Part shown: positions 42,819-52,623 of the stretch, piece by piece
Layout: every line of letters starts with the position of its first letter
How positions within the stretch are numbered: the first letter of the stretch is position 1
Origin: Paracoccus everestensis
GTDB lineage: Bacteria; Pseudomonadota; Alphaproteobacteria; Rhodobacterales; Rhodobacteraceae
Length of the DNA stretch: 64,000 nt
Assembly: GCF_021491915.1 (NCBI RefSeq)
Contig: NZ_CP090836.1
Span: 854,501 to 918,500 of the forward strand
Direction of reading: 5' to 3'
The notes under the pieces: generated by a model
Database searches by the model: none
The model's input: the letters and a program-made list of their open reading frames with translations, nothing else
What the model was told of the DNA's origin: nothing
Translations under genes and position numbers: made by a program

Positions 42819-45770
42819 ATGATGACGACAGACCTGCCTTTCCGTTCCTGGCCTGTCGGCGGCGGCGCCTGCGGCGAACTGGTGCGGAAATTCGACTGGT
42901 CGCGCACCTCGCTGGGACCAATCGAGCAATGGCCCCGGCATCTGCGGATCAAGGTCAATTCGCTGGTCAATTCGCCCATCCCGCAGGTGCTGATCTGGGG
43001 GCCGGATCATGTGATGATCTATAACGACGGTTATGCCGAGATCGCGGGCAATTGCCACCCGCGCGCCCTGGGCGGCACGTTCCAGGCCATCTGGCCCGAG
43101 ATCTGGGATTTCAACCGCACCACGCTGGAACGCGGGTTCCAGGGCCAGGTGCAGGCGTTCCGCGAACAGCCGATGGTGCTGAACCGCAACGGCGTCCCCG
43201 AGGATGTGATCTTTGATCTGTTCTATACGCCGATCTATGACGAAACCGGCGCGGGCGTGGACGGCGTCCTGTGCACCGTCCTGGAAATCACCGAAACGGT
43301 TCGCGCCCGCGACGCCCTGGCCGAAAGCCGGGCCGAGCTTTACCATTTGTCCGACGCCCTGCCGATCTTGGTGGGCTTTCTGGACCGGTCGCTGGTCTTT
43401 CGTTTTGCCAACCAGTGCTTTCTTCAGGTGTTCGGCGTCACCCACGCCCAGGTGATCGGCCAGCGGATCGGGGACATCCTGGGCGCCAGCCAGGCCGCCC
43501 TGACCGAGGGGATGCTGGACCGCGCCCTTGCGGGCGAGACGGTGAATGTCGATGCCGCCGTGTGCCTGCCCGGCGACCGCCCGCGCACCTTTGAGATGCG
43601 CTGCCTGCCCCGGATATCGCGCGACGACCGGATCGACGGCGTCTATATCATCCTGATCGACGTCGAGGACCGCAAGCAGACCGAAACCCGGCTGCGCGAC
43701 AGCAACGACCGTTTCCGTGCCGCGGTCGAGGCGATCCACGGCGTCCTGTGGACCAACACCGCCGACGGGCGGATGATCGGTGAACAGCGTGGCTGGGCGG
43801 CGCTGACCGGGCAGGCCTTCGACGATTACCAGGAATTCGGCTGGACGGACGCCGTGCATCCCGACGACCGCGCGGGCACCGTCGAAAGCTGGCTTCGCGC
43901 CGTTGCGGCGCAATCAACCTTTGACTGGGAACACCGGCTGCGCTGCGCGGATGGCGCATACCGCATCTTCATGGTGCGCGCGGTGCCGACGCTGAACGAG
44001 GCGGGCGAGATTAGGGAATGGGTCGGCGTTCATACCGACATCACCGAACAGCGCCTGACCGAGGCGCAGCTGCAAGCCCAGGCCGAGGATCTGCAACGCC
44101 AGATCGCCCACCGGCAGTGCGCCGAGGATCAGCTTCGCCGCCTGAACGAGACGCTGGAAGAACGCGTCGCGGACGAGATCGCGCAGCACCGCAAGACCGA
44201 GACCGCCCTGCATCGGTCGCAAAAGATGGAATCCATGGGCCAGCTGACCGGCGGCGTGGCCCATGATTTCAACAACCTGCTGCAAGTGATCGCAGGCAAT
44301 CTTCAGATGCTGGCCAAGGATGTCGAAGCCGATCCCCGCGCCGGCCAAAGGGTTGAAAATGCCCTGTCCGCCGTTGCCCGCGGGGCCAAGCTTGCCAGCC
44401 AGCTTCTGGCCTTCGGACGCCGCCAGCCGCTGGAGCCGCGGGTGATCCAGCCCAACCGCCTGGTGGGGGAAATGGACGAATTGCTGCGCCGGTCCCTGGG
44501 CGAGGCGATCGAAATCCAGGTGATCGTCCCGGGCGATCTGTGGAACATCTGCGTGGACCGCGCCCAACTGGAAAGCGCGCTTTTGAACCTGGCGATCAAT
44601 GCCCGCGATGCGATGGACGGCGCCGGGCGCCTGACCATCGAGATGGGCAATACGCGGCTGGACGACGCCTATGCCCTTGTCGCAGGCGATGTCGTGGCGG
44701 GCGATTATGTGATGCTGGCCGTGACCGACACCGGCTGCGGCATGACGGCCGAGGTGCTTGAGCGGATCTTCGATCCGTTTTATTCCACCAAGCCGGAAGG
44801 GCGGGGAACGGGCCTTGGGATGTCCATGGTTTACGGCTTTGTCAAGCAATCAGGGGGCCATGTGGCCGTTTACAGCGAACCGAACGAAGGAACGACCGTG
44901 CGCATCTATCTGCCGCGATCCGACAGTGACGAAGATACCGATGCGCCGGTCCATGACGGCCCCGTGGTCGGCGGCACGGAAACCATCCTGGTGGTCGAGG
45001 ACGACGAGGCTGTGCGCGCCACCGTGGTCGATCTGCTGGGATCGCTTGGCTATAATGTGCTGACGGCCCGTGATGCGCAGGCGGGGCTGGCGGTTGTGGA
45101 AAGCGGGCTTCACATCGATGTGCTGTTCACCGACGTGGTGATGCCTGGCGGTCTTTCCAGCCGAGACATGGCGCGTCGTGCGCAGGACATCCTGCCGGGG
45201 CTGGGGGTTCTGTTCACCTCGGGCTATACCGAAAATTCCATCGTGCATGGCGGCCGTCTGGATCCGGGGGTGGAACTCTTGTCGAAGCCCTATCCGCGAG
45301 AAGCCTTGGCCCGCCGGTTGCGCCATGTCATCGCCAACGCGCAGCAAGACCGCCTTGCGGTCGATGCCGAACGCACGTCCCGGCCCTCTGCCGAACCCGT
45401 ACCGGTCACCGGCCGCGCCGTGTCAATCCTGCTGGTCGAGGACAACGCCCTGATCCGCGCCGACACCGCCATCATGCTGGAGGAGATGGGCCACACGGTC
45501 GTGCAGGCGGGCAAGGCGGCGCCTGCGCTGGCCCATCTGGAAGGCCAGGCCTTTGACCTGCTGCTGACCGACCTCGGCTTGCCCGACATGAACGGCAACG
45601 ACCTGGCGCAGCGGGCGGTGGGCCTTCAGCCGGGGCTGGCCGTGGTTTATGCCACGGGCGACAGCCACCTGCCTGCGGGCTGCCCGCAGCAGGCGGTTCT
45701 GCTGTGCAAGCCCTATGGCGAGGATGACCTGCGCGGCGCGGTCGAGGAAGCCCTGGCCCGGATCGCCTGA
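42819..45770 (+). CDS. PAS-containing hybrid histidine kinase with two receiver domains
   Basis: The 983-residue cytoplasmic protein has three PAS-like domains at about 40-165, 170-290 and 300-415 (the last with GWTDAVHPDDRAGTV and HTDITEQRLTEAQ), then a coiled coil. The kinase H box is MGQLTGGVAHDFNNLLQVI, followed by LAINARDAMDG, DTGCGM and GTGLGMSMVYGFV. Receiver 1 (~715-830) has DVLFTDVVMPGG; receiver 2 (~855-980) has DLLLTDLGLPDMNG. No membrane segment, so it senses an internal cue such as light, redox state or a ligand. No output domain and no separate partner regulator are adjacent. Confidence 0.92.
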   Translation: MMTTDLPFRSWPVGGGACGELVRKFDWSRTSLGPIEQWPRHLRIKVNSLVNSPIPQVLIWGPDHVMIYNDGYAEIAGNCHPRALGGTFQAIWPEIWDFNRTTLERGFQGQVQAFREQPMVLNRNGVPEDVIFDLFYTPIYDETGAGVDGVLCTVLEITETVRARDALAESRAELYHLSDALPILVGFLDRSLVFRFANQCFLQVFGVTHAQVIGQRIGDILGASQAALTEGMLDRALAGETVNVDAAVCLPGDRPRTFEMRCLPRISRDDRIDGVYIILIDVEDRKQTETRLRDSNDRFRAAVEAIHGVLWTNTADGRMIGEQRGWAALTGQAFDDYQEFGWTDAVHPDDRAGTVESWLRAVAAQSTFDWEHRLRCADGAYRIFMVRAVPTLNEAGEIREWVGVHTDITEQRLTEAQLQAQAEDLQRQIAHRQCAEDQLRRLNETLEERVADEIAQHRKTETALHRSQKMESMGQLTGGVAHDFNNLLQVIAGNLQMLAKDVEADPRAGQRVENALSAVARGAKLASQLLAFGRRQPLEPRVIQPNRLVGEMDELLRRSLGEAIEIQVIVPGDLWNICVDRAQLESALLNLAINARDAMDGAGRLTIEMGNTRLDDAYALVAGDVVAGDYVMLAVTDTGCGMTAEVLERIFDPFYSTKPEGRGTGLGMSMVYGFVKQSGGHVAVYSEPNEGTTVRIYLPRSDSDEDTDAPVHDGPVVGGTETILVVEDDEAVRATVVDLLGSLGYNVLTARDAQAGLAVVESGLHIDVLFTDVVMPGGLSSRDMARRAQDILPGLGVLFTSGYTENSIVHGGRLDPGVELLSKPYPREALARRLRHVIANAQQDRLAVDAERTSRPSAEPVPVTGRAVSILLVEDNALIRADTAIMLEEMGHTVVQAGKAAPALAHLEGQAFDLLLTDLGLPDMNGNDLAQRAVGLQPGLAVVYATGDSHLPAGCPQQAVLLCKPYGEDDLRGAVEEALARIA

Positions 45771-45815
45771 TCCAGGCTCTTGGCGGGTGGCGTTTTGCGT
45801 GCTATGCAATGTCCG

Positions 45816-45940
45816 TTCTCAGGGCGGGGTGCAATTCCCCACCGGCGGTTACAGCCCGCGAGCGCCCTTCGCTTTGCGAAGGGGTCAGCAGATCCGGTGA
45901 AACTCCGGGGCCGACAGTTACAGTCTGGATGAAAGAGAAC
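45816..45940 (+). promoter_or_regulatory. FMN riboswitch (RFN element)
   Basis: The conserved parts of the FMN aptamer are in order: TCTCAGGGCGGGGTGCAAT, CCCCACCGGCGGT, AGCCCGCGAGCG with a variable hairpin, GATCCGGTGAAACTCCGG, GGCCGACAGT and AGTCTGGATGAAAGAGA closing P1. It ends 80 bp before ribH. FMN binding should lower ribH expression. Confidence 0.97.
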
Positions 45941-46019
45941 CGTGACCGCGTCCTTCCCAAGGGACGGTCATGGCTCGATGTCCTGGGACCATACGCAAGC
46001 AACGTAAGGTTCCTGAAAG

Positions 46020-46493
46020 ATGACCCACAAGACCCCTCGTATCGCCTTTATCAAGGCCCGCTGGCATTCCGATGTCGTGGACCGCGCGCATGAAGGATTC
46101 CTGGCCGAACAGCGCCGCCTGATCCCCGGCGCCCAAGTCGTGGCCTTTGACGTGCCCGGCGCCTTCGAAATGCCCCTTCTGGCCAAGAAACTGGCGCAGA
46201 CCGGCAAGTATGACGCCGTGGTCGCCGCTGCCCTGGTGGTGGATGGCGGCATCTATCGCCACGATTTCGTGGCCGCCGCCGTCGTCAACGGCCTGATGAC
46301 GGCGGGCCTGGACACCGGCGTGCCGTGCTTTTCGGTGTCGCTGACGCCGCATAACTATCAGGAAACCGAATTGCTGACCGGCTTTTACCGCGACCACTTC
46401 GTCCAAAAGGGCGCCGAGGCCGCGCGGGCCGTCCACCAGGTTCTGGAACTGGACGCCCGGATCGCCGCCGAGGGCCGCGCCGAGGTCGCCTGA
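46020..46493 (+). CDS. ribH: 6,7-dimethyl-8-ribityllumazine synthase, type II
   Basis: The 157-residue enzyme condenses the ribityl-aminopyrimidine with dihydroxybutanone phosphate, the penultimate riboflavin step. RIAFIKARWHSDVVDRAHEGF with the Trp, DVPGAFEMPLLAKKLA and VVDGGIYRHDFVA (catalytic His) match the RibH2 branch known from Brucella and rhizobia, which forms decamers. It stands alone under an FMN riboswitch; the rest of the riboflavin pathway is elsewhere. Confidence 0.95.
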   Translation: MTHKTPRIAFIKARWHSDVVDRAHEGFLAEQRRLIPGAQVVAFDVPGAFEMPLLAKKLAQTGKYDAVVAAALVVDGGIYRHDFVAAAVVNGLMTAGLDTGVPCFSVSLTPHNYQETELLTGFYRDHFVQKGAEAARAVHQVLELDARIAAEGRAEVA

Positions 46494-46500
46494 CCAGCGT

Positions 46501-46525
46501 GGCGCGCGGGTCCGGCCCGCGCGCC
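46501..46525. terminator. Bidirectional hairpin between ribH and glmS
   Basis: GGCGCGCGGG (46501-46510), TCCGG, CCCGCGCGCC (46516-46525), followed by TTGTC. It lies between the convergent ribH and glmS genes. Confidence 0.7.
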
Positions 46526-46531
46526 TTGTCG

Positions 46532-48349
46532 TCATTCAACCGTGACGGATTTCGCCAGGTTGCGGGGCTGGTCCACGTCGGTGCCCTTGGCGACCGCCGT
46601 GTGATAGGCCAGATACTGCATCGGGATCGCATAAAGGATCGGCTGGAACGCCCCCCCGCCCGACGGCATCTGCAGGCTTGCCTGAACCCCGTGGCTGGCC
46701 GAGGCCAGCCCTTCGTCATCCGACAACAGCAGGATCGGGCCATGGCGGGCCATGACTTCCTGCATATTGGACACGGTCTTTTCGAACAGCGCATCATGCG
46801 GGGCCAGCACGATCACCGGCACGTCGCGGTCGATCAGCGCGATCGGCCCGTGCTTGAGTTCCCCCGAAGCATATCCCTCGGCGTGGATATAGCTGAGCTC
46901 CTTCAGCTTCAGCGCCCCTTCAAGGGCCACGGGATACAGCGCGCCCCGTCCCAGGAACAGCACATCGCGGGCCTGGGACAGCCATTCGGCCTGATCGCGG
47001 CAGGCGTCCGACATGGACAGGGTTTGCTGCATCAGGCCGGGGACGCTGCGCAGGTCGGCCAGATGCGCGGCCAAGGCGTCCTCGTCGATGCGGCCCCGGT
47101 CATGCGCGGCCTTCAAGGCCAGGATCGCCAGCACCGTCAATTGACAGGTGAAGGCCTTGGAGGATGCGACGCTGACCTCGATCCCCGCAAGCGTCGGCAG
47201 GGCAATGTCCGCGTCCCGCGCGATTGCCGAGGTGCCGACATTGACTAGGCCCACCGTGCGGGCCACATGAGCGCCCGCATAATGCAGCGCGGCCAGCGTG
47301 TCGGCGGTTTCGCCCGACTGGCTGACGGCGATGAACCAGCTTTTGGGAGACAAGGGCGGTTCGCGATAGCGGAACTCGGACGCCACGTCGATGTCGCAGG
47401 GCAGGCCCGCCAATTGCTCGAACCAGTATTTCGCCACGTGGCCCGCCAGATGCGCGGTGCCGCAGCCGACCAGGCTGATGCGGTCAACATCGTGGAAATT
47501 CATTCCATCAGGCAGCACGATCCGGTCGCCCTTGACGTAATGGTTCAGCACATCGCCGATCACCACCGGCTGTTCGGCGATTTCCTTGGCCATGAAGTGA
47601 CGGTATCCGCCCTTGTCGATGGCCGTCGCGCCGGTGTCGATACGGGCCTCAACCCTGTGGGTCTGGTTGCCTGCCGCATCGAAAATCTGGACGCCCGCGC
47701 GGGTCAGGACGGCATGGTCGCCGTCCTCCAGATAGGTGATGCGGTCGGTAAAGGGCGCCAACGCCACGGCGTCGGAGCCCAGGAACATTTCCTTGTCGCC
47801 ATGGCCGATGGCCAGTGGGCTGCCCTTGCGGGCCGCGATCATCAGGTCATCCTCGCCATCGAAGATGAAGGCCAGGGCGAACGCGCCGCGCAGCCGTGCT
47901 AGGGTGCTGCGTGCGGCCTGGATCGGGGATTGGCCTTGATCCATGTAATGCGCCGTCCACAGCGCCACGGTTTCCGTGTCGGTCTGCGATTGCGGCTGGA
48001 TGCCCAGCGCGCCCAGTTCCTCGCGCAGGTCGCGGAAATTCTCGATGATGCCGTTATGGACAACGGCCACGGGACCGGACTGGTGGGGATGGGCGTTCAC
48101 CTCGGTCGCAGCGCCGTGGGTGGCCCAGCGGGTATGGCCGATGCCGATATGGCCGGGCAGGGGCTCGTGGACCAAACGGTCCGACAGGTTCATCAGCTTG
48201 CCCACGGCGCGCCGCCGCTCCAGCCGCCCGGTGGCGTCCACCGTTGCGACGCCCGCGCTGTCATAGCCGCGATATTCCAGCCGCCGCAGCGCATCGACCA
48301 GTTGCGGGGACACCTCGTGCGACCCCAGGATGCCGATAATACCGCACAT
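46532..48349 (-). CDS. glmS: Glutamine--fructose-6-phosphate aminotransferase
   Basis: The 605-residue enzyme makes glucosamine-6-phosphate. N-terminal nucleophile Cys2 is in MCGIIGILG; the glutaminase domain has YRGYDSAGV and GHTRWATHG. Two SIS domains follow (SQSGETADTLAAL, SSKAFTCQL), and the end is DQPRNLAKSVTVE. The start overlaps the glmU stop (TGATG), placing both UDP-GlcNAc enzymes in one operon. No glmS ribozyme-like element is seen. Confidence 0.97.
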   Translation of the reverse strand: MCGIIGILGSHEVSPQLVDALRRLEYRGYDSAGVATVDATGRLERRRAVGKLMNLSDRLVHEPLPGHIGIGHTRWATHGAATEVNAHPHQSGPVAVVHNGIIENFRDLREELGALGIQPQSQTDTETVALWTAHYMDQGQSPIQAARSTLARLRGAFALAFIFDGEDDLMIAARKGSPLAIGHGDKEMFLGSDAVALAPFTDRITYLEDGDHAVLTRAGVQIFDAAGNQTHRVEARIDTGATAIDKGGYRHFMAKEIAEQPVVIGDVLNHYVKGDRIVLPDGMNFHDVDRISLVGCGTAHLAGHVAKYWFEQLAGLPCDIDVASEFRYREPPLSPKSWFIAVSQSGETADTLAALHYAGAHVARTVGLVNVGTSAIARDADIALPTLAGIEVSVASSKAFTCQLTVLAILALKAAHDRGRIDEDALAAHLADLRSVPGLMQQTLSMSDACRDQAEWLSQARDVLFLGRGALYPVALEGALKLKELSYIHAEGYASGELKHGPIALIDRDVPVIVLAPHDALFEKTVSNMQEVMARHGPILLLSDDEGLASASHGVQASLQMPSGGGAFQPILYAIPMQYLAYHTAVAKGTDVDQPRNLAKSVTVE

Positions 48350-49692
48350 CAGCGGGCCTCCTTCTTCGCGCGCAGGGCTGCCATCAGGCGGGTGGCAAGG
48401 CCGGGCTTGGTTGCCTGGCGCGCCCGGCCAATGGCCAGGGCACCGTCGGGCACGTCTTCGGTGATCACGGACCCCGATCCGGTCATGGCGTCGTCGCCTA
48501 CCCGCACCGGGGCCACCAGCATCGTGTCGCTGCCGACAAAGGCGCGTGCGCCGATCTGGGTGCGGTGCTTCATCACCCCGTCGTAATTGCAGGTGATGGT
48601 GCCCGCGCCGATATTGGTGTGTTCGCCCACATGGGCATCGCCCAGATAGGTCAGGTGGCCGACCTTGACACCTTCGTCCAGGACCGCGTTCTTGATTTCG
48701 ACGAAGTTGCCGACATGAACGTCGCCGCCCAGTTCGGCGCCGGGGCGCAGCCGGGCAAAAGGCCCGACGGTTGCGCCCGAGGACACATGGCAGCCTTCCA
48801 GATGGCAGAAGGGCAGGATTTCCGCCCCCGATTCCACCGTCACGCCGGGCCCGAAGACGACATTCTGGCCGACCACCGCATCCCGTCCGATCACGGTGTC
48901 TAGGGCGAACCAGACCGAGGACGGGTCGCACAGCGTCACCCCGTTCTCAAGCGCCCGAAGACGCGCGCGGTCCTGAAAGGCGGCTTCGGCCGCGGCCAGC
49001 TCGGCGCGAGTGTTGATGCCCAGCGTTTCCCCTTCGTCGCAGGTGACGACATCGGTGCTGCGCCCCTCGGCCCGCGCCAGGGCTACCAGGTCGGTCAGGT
49101 AATATTCCCCCGAAGCGTTCTGGTTCGTCAGCCGCACGATCAGTTGGCGCAGCAGGGAAGCGTCAAGCGCCATGACCCCGGAATTGCACAGCGCGATGTC
49201 GCGCGTCGCCGCATCCGCGTCCTTGTATTCGACGATCTGTTCCAGGCCCCGCCCCGTCACGATCAGGCGGCCATAGCGGCCCGGATCCTCGGCCTCGAAC
49301 CCCAGGACGACCAGATCGGACGGGTGCGCGGCAAGGACGGCCAGCGTTTCTTCGCCGATGAATGGGGTGTCGCCGTAAAGAACGACCACCTTGCCCTCGA
49401 ACCCTTCCAGCTCGGGCAGGGCCTGGCGGACGGCGTGGCCGGTGCCAAGCTGTTCGGACTGCAACACGATCCGGGCTTCGGGGTCGATCCTGCCGGCAGC
49501 CTTCGTCACCTGGTCGGCGCCATGGCCCGCGACAACGATCACCTGTTCGGGTTCCAGCGTCCGGGCCACGGACAGGGCATGGCCGATCAGCGGCGCGCCT
49601 GCCAGCCGGTGCAGCACCTTGGGCAGATCGGACTGCATCCGGCTGCCTTGTCCGGCCGCCAGAACCACGATCGCCACGGGTTTGTCCGCCAT
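48349..49692 (-). CDS. glmU: Bifunctional GlcNAc-1-P uridyltransferase / GlcN-1-P acetyltransferase
   Basis: The 447-residue enzyme has the nucleotidyltransferase motif VLAAGQGSRMQSDLPKVLH at the start, and GTGHAVRQALP and LYGDTPFI. From ~240 comes a left-handed beta helix of hexapeptide repeats, with acetyltransferase residues in IGAGTITCNYDGVMKHRT (catalytic-region His in the preceding EHTNIG). It makes UDP-GlcNAc for peptidoglycan and lipopolysaccharide. First gene before glmS; divergent from the phosphatase gene. Confidence 0.97.
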   Translation of the reverse strand: MADKPVAIVVLAAGQGSRMQSDLPKVLHRLAGAPLIGHALSVARTLEPEQVIVVAGHGADQVTKAAGRIDPEARIVLQSEQLGTGHAVRQALPELEGFEGKVVVLYGDTPFIGEETLAVLAAHPSDLVVLGFEAEDPGRYGRLIVTGRGLEQIVEYKDADAATRDIALCNSGVMALDASLLRQLIVRLTNQNASGEYYLTDLVALARAEGRSTDVVTCDEGETLGINTRAELAAAEAAFQDRARLRALENGVTLCDPSSVWFALDTVIGRDAVVGQNVVFGPGVTVESGAEILPFCHLEGCHVSSGATVGPFARLRPGAELGGDVHVGNFVEIKNAVLDEGVKVGHLTYLGDAHVGEHTNIGAGTITCNYDGVMKHRTQIGARAFVGSDTMLVAPVRVGDDAMTGSGSVITEDVPDGALAIGRARQATKPGLATRLMAALRAKKEAR

Positions 49693-49806
49693 GCTGTCTC
49701 CAATGCCTGTTCAAATTCTTTGCCCGGCGTTCTAATCGGGGCCGCGCGCCTGCGAAAGCCCTGCGCGTTCACCTTTGGTGTCGAATCGTTGCGGGAAGGA
49801 TTGCGC

Positions 49807-50481
49807 ATGGCGGGAACGGTGGTCTTTGATCTGGACGGCACGCTGGCCGATACATCGGCCGACCTGATCGCGGCGGCGAATGCCTGCTTTGCGGCGCGCG
49901 GCATCGACGTGATGCTGGACCCGGTGGCGGATGCGCTGACCGCGTTCCACGGCGGCCGGGCAATGCTGCGGGCGGGATACGGGCGGATGGGTGCCGACCT
50001 GCTGCTGCCCCCAGGGGCCGAGGAGGAGGATTATCCTCGCCTGCTGGACCATTACGGGCAGAACATCGCGGTCCATACGAAGCTGTATCCGGGGGTCGAG
50101 GCAACCTTGGACCGCTTGCAGGCCGACGGACATATTCTGTCAGTCTGCACCAACAAGCCCGGCGCCCTGGCGGAAACCCTGCTGGATGCGCTTGGGGTGC
50201 GGGGGCGGTTCGCGTCCATGGTCGCGGCGGATACGCTACCGGTCAGAAAGCCCGATCCGCGTCCCTATCGCGCGGCGGTGGAACGGGCGGGGGGCAGCGT
50301 GGCCGCATCATTTCTGGTGGGCGATACCGAAACCGACCGCAAGACGGCCACGGCGGCGGGCGTCAGGGTTGCGCTTGTGTCCTTTGGCCCGGAAGGCGAA
50401 GCGATTTCCCGCCTCGCGCCGGACGCCCTGATAGGACATTTTGACGAATTGCCCGATCTGGCACGGTCCTGGCTAGGTTAA
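49807..50481 (+). CDS. gph: Phosphoglycolate phosphatase-like HAD hydrolase
   Basis: The 224-residue HAD hydrolase has motif I VVFDLDGTLADTSADL, a helical cap, motif II VCTNKP, motif III Lys in RKPDP and motif IV FLVGDTETDRKTA. The layout matches Gph, which removes 2-phosphoglycolate, though related substrates are possible. GGGAAGGA precedes the ATG. A stem-loop after the stop is shared with convergent bfr. Confidence 0.85.
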   Translation: MAGTVVFDLDGTLADTSADLIAAANACFAARGIDVMLDPVADALTAFHGGRAMLRAGYGRMGADLLLPPGAEEEDYPRLLDHYGQNIAVHTKLYPGVEATLDRLQADGHILSVCTNKPGALAETLLDALGVRGRFASMVAADTLPVRKPDPRPYRAAVERAGGSVAASFLVGDTETDRKTATAAGVRVALVSFGPEGEAISRLAPDALIGHFDELPDLARSWLG

Positions 50482-50624
50482 GGGCACCCGCGCCGGGTCC
50501 AAGGCTGGCCATCAAGATATATCCCCCATCCTACAGATGGTCGGTTCCTCTGCCCGACGCAGTGCCATTGCCGATTGCATCGCTGCTGGCTTTTGCAGTG
50601 CTTCGTCGCGCCGGACGACAGGGT

Positions 50625-50649
50625 CGCCGTCCCCTCTCAGGGGACGGCG
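50625..50649. terminator. Bidirectional hairpin between gph and bfr
   Basis: CGCCGTCCCC (50625-50634) pairs perfectly with GGGGACGGCG (50640-50649) around TCTCA, 7 bp after the bfr stop. There is no T-run. The remaining gap from 50482 holds no gene. Confidence 0.6.
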
Positions 50650-50655
50650 CCGGGA

Positions 50656-51141
50656 TCACTTCGCCTCGTCTGCAGGATTCGCGTTCAGCTGGCCATAGTT
50701 CTGGGCGCCGATGGTGTCGAACAGCTGCAACTGCGTTTCGAGGAAGTCGATATGGCCTTCCTCATCCTCGATCAGGTCGTCGAACAGCGACTTGGACACC
50801 TGGTCGTTGACGCTGGAACAGTATTCGCGCGCCTCAAGATACAGGGTGCGGGCGTCGTGTTCGGCCGCCAGGTCGGATTCCAGCGTTTCGCGCAGGGTCT
50901 GGCCGATCCGCAGCGAGTCCAGCTTTTGCAGGTTCGGATGGCCTTCCAGGAAAATGATTCGCTCGATCAGGCGATCGGCATGGTGCATTTCCTCGATGGA
51001 TTCCTCGCGCGACTTCCTGGCGATGCGGCCAAAGCCCCAGTCTTCCTGCAAGCGATAGTGCAGCCAATACTGGCTGACCGCGGTCAGTTCAGACCGCAAC
51101 GCCGCGTTGAGATATTCGATGACCTTTGCGTCGCCCTTCAT
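50656..51141 (-). CDS. bfr: Bacterioferritin
   Basis: The 161-residue iron-storage protein has all ferroxidase ligands at the family positions: Glu18, Glu51, His54, Glu94, Glu127 and His130. The heme ligand Met52 is present. It forms a 24-mer shell that oxidises and stores iron in the cytoplasm. The ATG at 51141 follows AAGGACA. The upstream ferredoxin gene overlaps its start by 53 bp. Confidence 0.96.
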   Translation of the reverse strand: MKGDAKVIEYLNAALRSELTAVSQYWLHYRLQEDWGFGRIARKSREESIEEMHHADRLIERIIFLEGHPNLQKLDSLRIGQTLRETLESDLAAEHDARTLYLEAREYCSSVNDQVSKSLFDDLIEDEEGHIDFLETQLQLFDTIGAQNYGQLNANPADEAK

Positions 51142-51382
51142 GATGGCTGTCCTTTGCAATCTCTGATTTTGCCCGCAAAATCGGCGGGGCTATGCCCAGA
51201 TTATCGCAGTGACGCATGGTGTCCAGAAAGAGCGGCATACATCCCCCGCAATCGGCGCGTTTGCCGAGCGCGTGGTATATCTTTCCCGGTGTGATGATCG
51301 TCTGAGGGTCTGCCATTCGCATCCAATCGATGGCTGCCTTGATCTCATGATCCGAGATTTGCGTGCAATGGCAGACAATCAT
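51089..51382 (-). CDS. bfd: Bacterioferritin-associated ferredoxin
   Basis: The 97-residue [2Fe-2S] protein has the BFD-like ligand set Cys4, Cys6, Cys45 and Cys48 (MIVCHC and DCGGC). Bfd delivers electrons to bacterioferritin to release stored iron. Its C-terminus ([18 protein letters not shown]) is longer and more basic than usual and is encoded within the first codons of bfr in another frame. The bfd-bfr pair is an iron mobilisation unit. Confidence 0.9.
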   Translation of the reverse strand: MIVCHCTQISDHEIKAAIDWMRMADPQTIITPGKIYHALGKRADCGGCMPLFLDTMRHCDNLGIAPPILRAKSEIAKDSHHEGRRKGHRISQRGVAV

Positions 51383-51501
51383 CGCGAAGGCTCCTGTTTG
51401 GCGAAGAAATAGCGATTCTGTCGGAATTGTAAAGGTGACTTTTTTGGTTGGTGATCCCGTCATTCTTGACCCTAGGGCGGGGCGGGCGCAAAAGCGCGGC
51501 C

Positions 51502-52548
51502 ATGAAGCTGTCCGATTTCGATTTCGACCTGCCCCCGTCCCTGATCGCCACGCGTCCGGCACGGCCGCGCACATCCGCGCGACTGCTGCTGGCGGAAGGC
51601 GCCGGGATCCAGGACCGCCGGGTCAGCGACCTGCCGGACATCTTGCGGACGGGCGACGTTCTGGTGCTGAACGACACCAAGGTCATTCCTGCGCGTCTGA
51701 CGGGCACGCGGACCCGCCAGACCCCCCAGGGCGAGGCCGTCGCGCGGGTCGAGGTGACGCTGCTGGAACCGGCCGCCGATGGCTGGCGCGCGCTGGCCAA
51801 GCCCCTGCGCAAGCTGCGCGAGGGAGAGGTGATCCGCTTTGGCGACGCCCTGTCCGCCGAAGTCGCCGCCATTGCGGAAGGCGAATTGCGGCTGCGCTTC
51901 GATGCGCAGGGCGATGCCTTCGACACGGCGCTTCAGCAGGTGGGCGCCATGCCGCTGCCCCCCTATATCGCGGCGCTTCGCGCGCCTGACGACCAGGACC
52001 GGCAAGATTACCAGACCGTCTGGGCCGCGCGGCAGGGCGCCGTCGCCGCCCCCACGGCCAGCCTGCATTTCGATGCGGCATTGCTGGATGCGCTGGCCGC
52101 AAGGGGCGTGGAATTCGTTCATGTCACGCTTCATGTCGGCGCGGGAACGTTCCTGCCCGTCAAGGTCGATGACGTGACCACCCACCGGATGCACGCCGAA
52201 TGGGGCGAGGTGGGGGCAGGGGCAGCCGATGCGATCAACCGGGCCAAGGCCCAGGGCCGCCGCGTGATCCCTGTCGGAACCACCGCGCTGCGGCTGATCG
52301 AATCGGCGGCGCTTGGGGATGGCAGGGTTCGGCCATTTCAGGGCACGACCGACATCTTCATCTATCCCGGCCATCACTTCCGGGTGACCGACGGGTTGAT
52401 GACGAATTTCCACCTGCCGAAATCGACGCTGCTGATGCTGGTATCCGCGCTGATAGGGCAGGAAAGGATCAAGGACATCTATGCCCATGCGGTTGGGCAG
52501 GGCTATCGCTTCTTCAGCTATGGCGATGCGTCGCTGTTGATCCCCTAG
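51502..52548 (+). CDS. queA: tRNA preQ1(34) S-adenosylmethionine ribosyltransferase-isomerase
   Basis: The 348-residue QueA transfers the ribosyl part of SAM to preQ1 in tRNA to make epoxyqueuosine. Motifs: [72 protein letters not shown] and [17 protein letters not shown]. The start [11 protein letters not shown] at 51502 fits the family; an upstream in-frame start adds 18 unlikely residues. Divergent from bfd across ~120 bp. Confidence 0.96.
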   Translation: MKLSDFDFDLPPSLIATRPARPRTSARLLLAEGAGIQDRRVSDLPDILRTGDVLVLNDTKVIPARLTGTRTRQTPQGEAVARVEVTLLEPAADGWRALAKPLRKLREGEVIRFGDALSAEVAAIAEGELRLRFDAQGDAFDTALQQVGAMPLPPYIAALRAPDDQDRQDYQTVWAARQGAVAAPTASLHFDAALLDALAARGVEFVHVTLHVGAGTFLPVKVDDVTTHRMHAEWGEVGAGAADAINRAKAQGRRVIPVGTTALRLIESAALGDGRVRPFQGTTDIFIYPGHHFRVTDGLMTNFHLPKSTLLMLVSALIGQERIKDIYAHAVGQGYRFFSYGDASLLIP

Positions 52549-52623
52549 GGTCGCTTTCCGGGTAGCCCCTCCGCGCCGGATGGGCGAGACAAGACCATTC
52601 CTGCGACCGGAGTCGAGACGACC

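Noticed and set aside
46532..48931. 799-codon frame that extends glmS upstream
   Set aside because: The GlmS N-terminal catalytic Cys must follow the initiator Met at 48349; the extra 194 codons are an off-frame reading of glmU.
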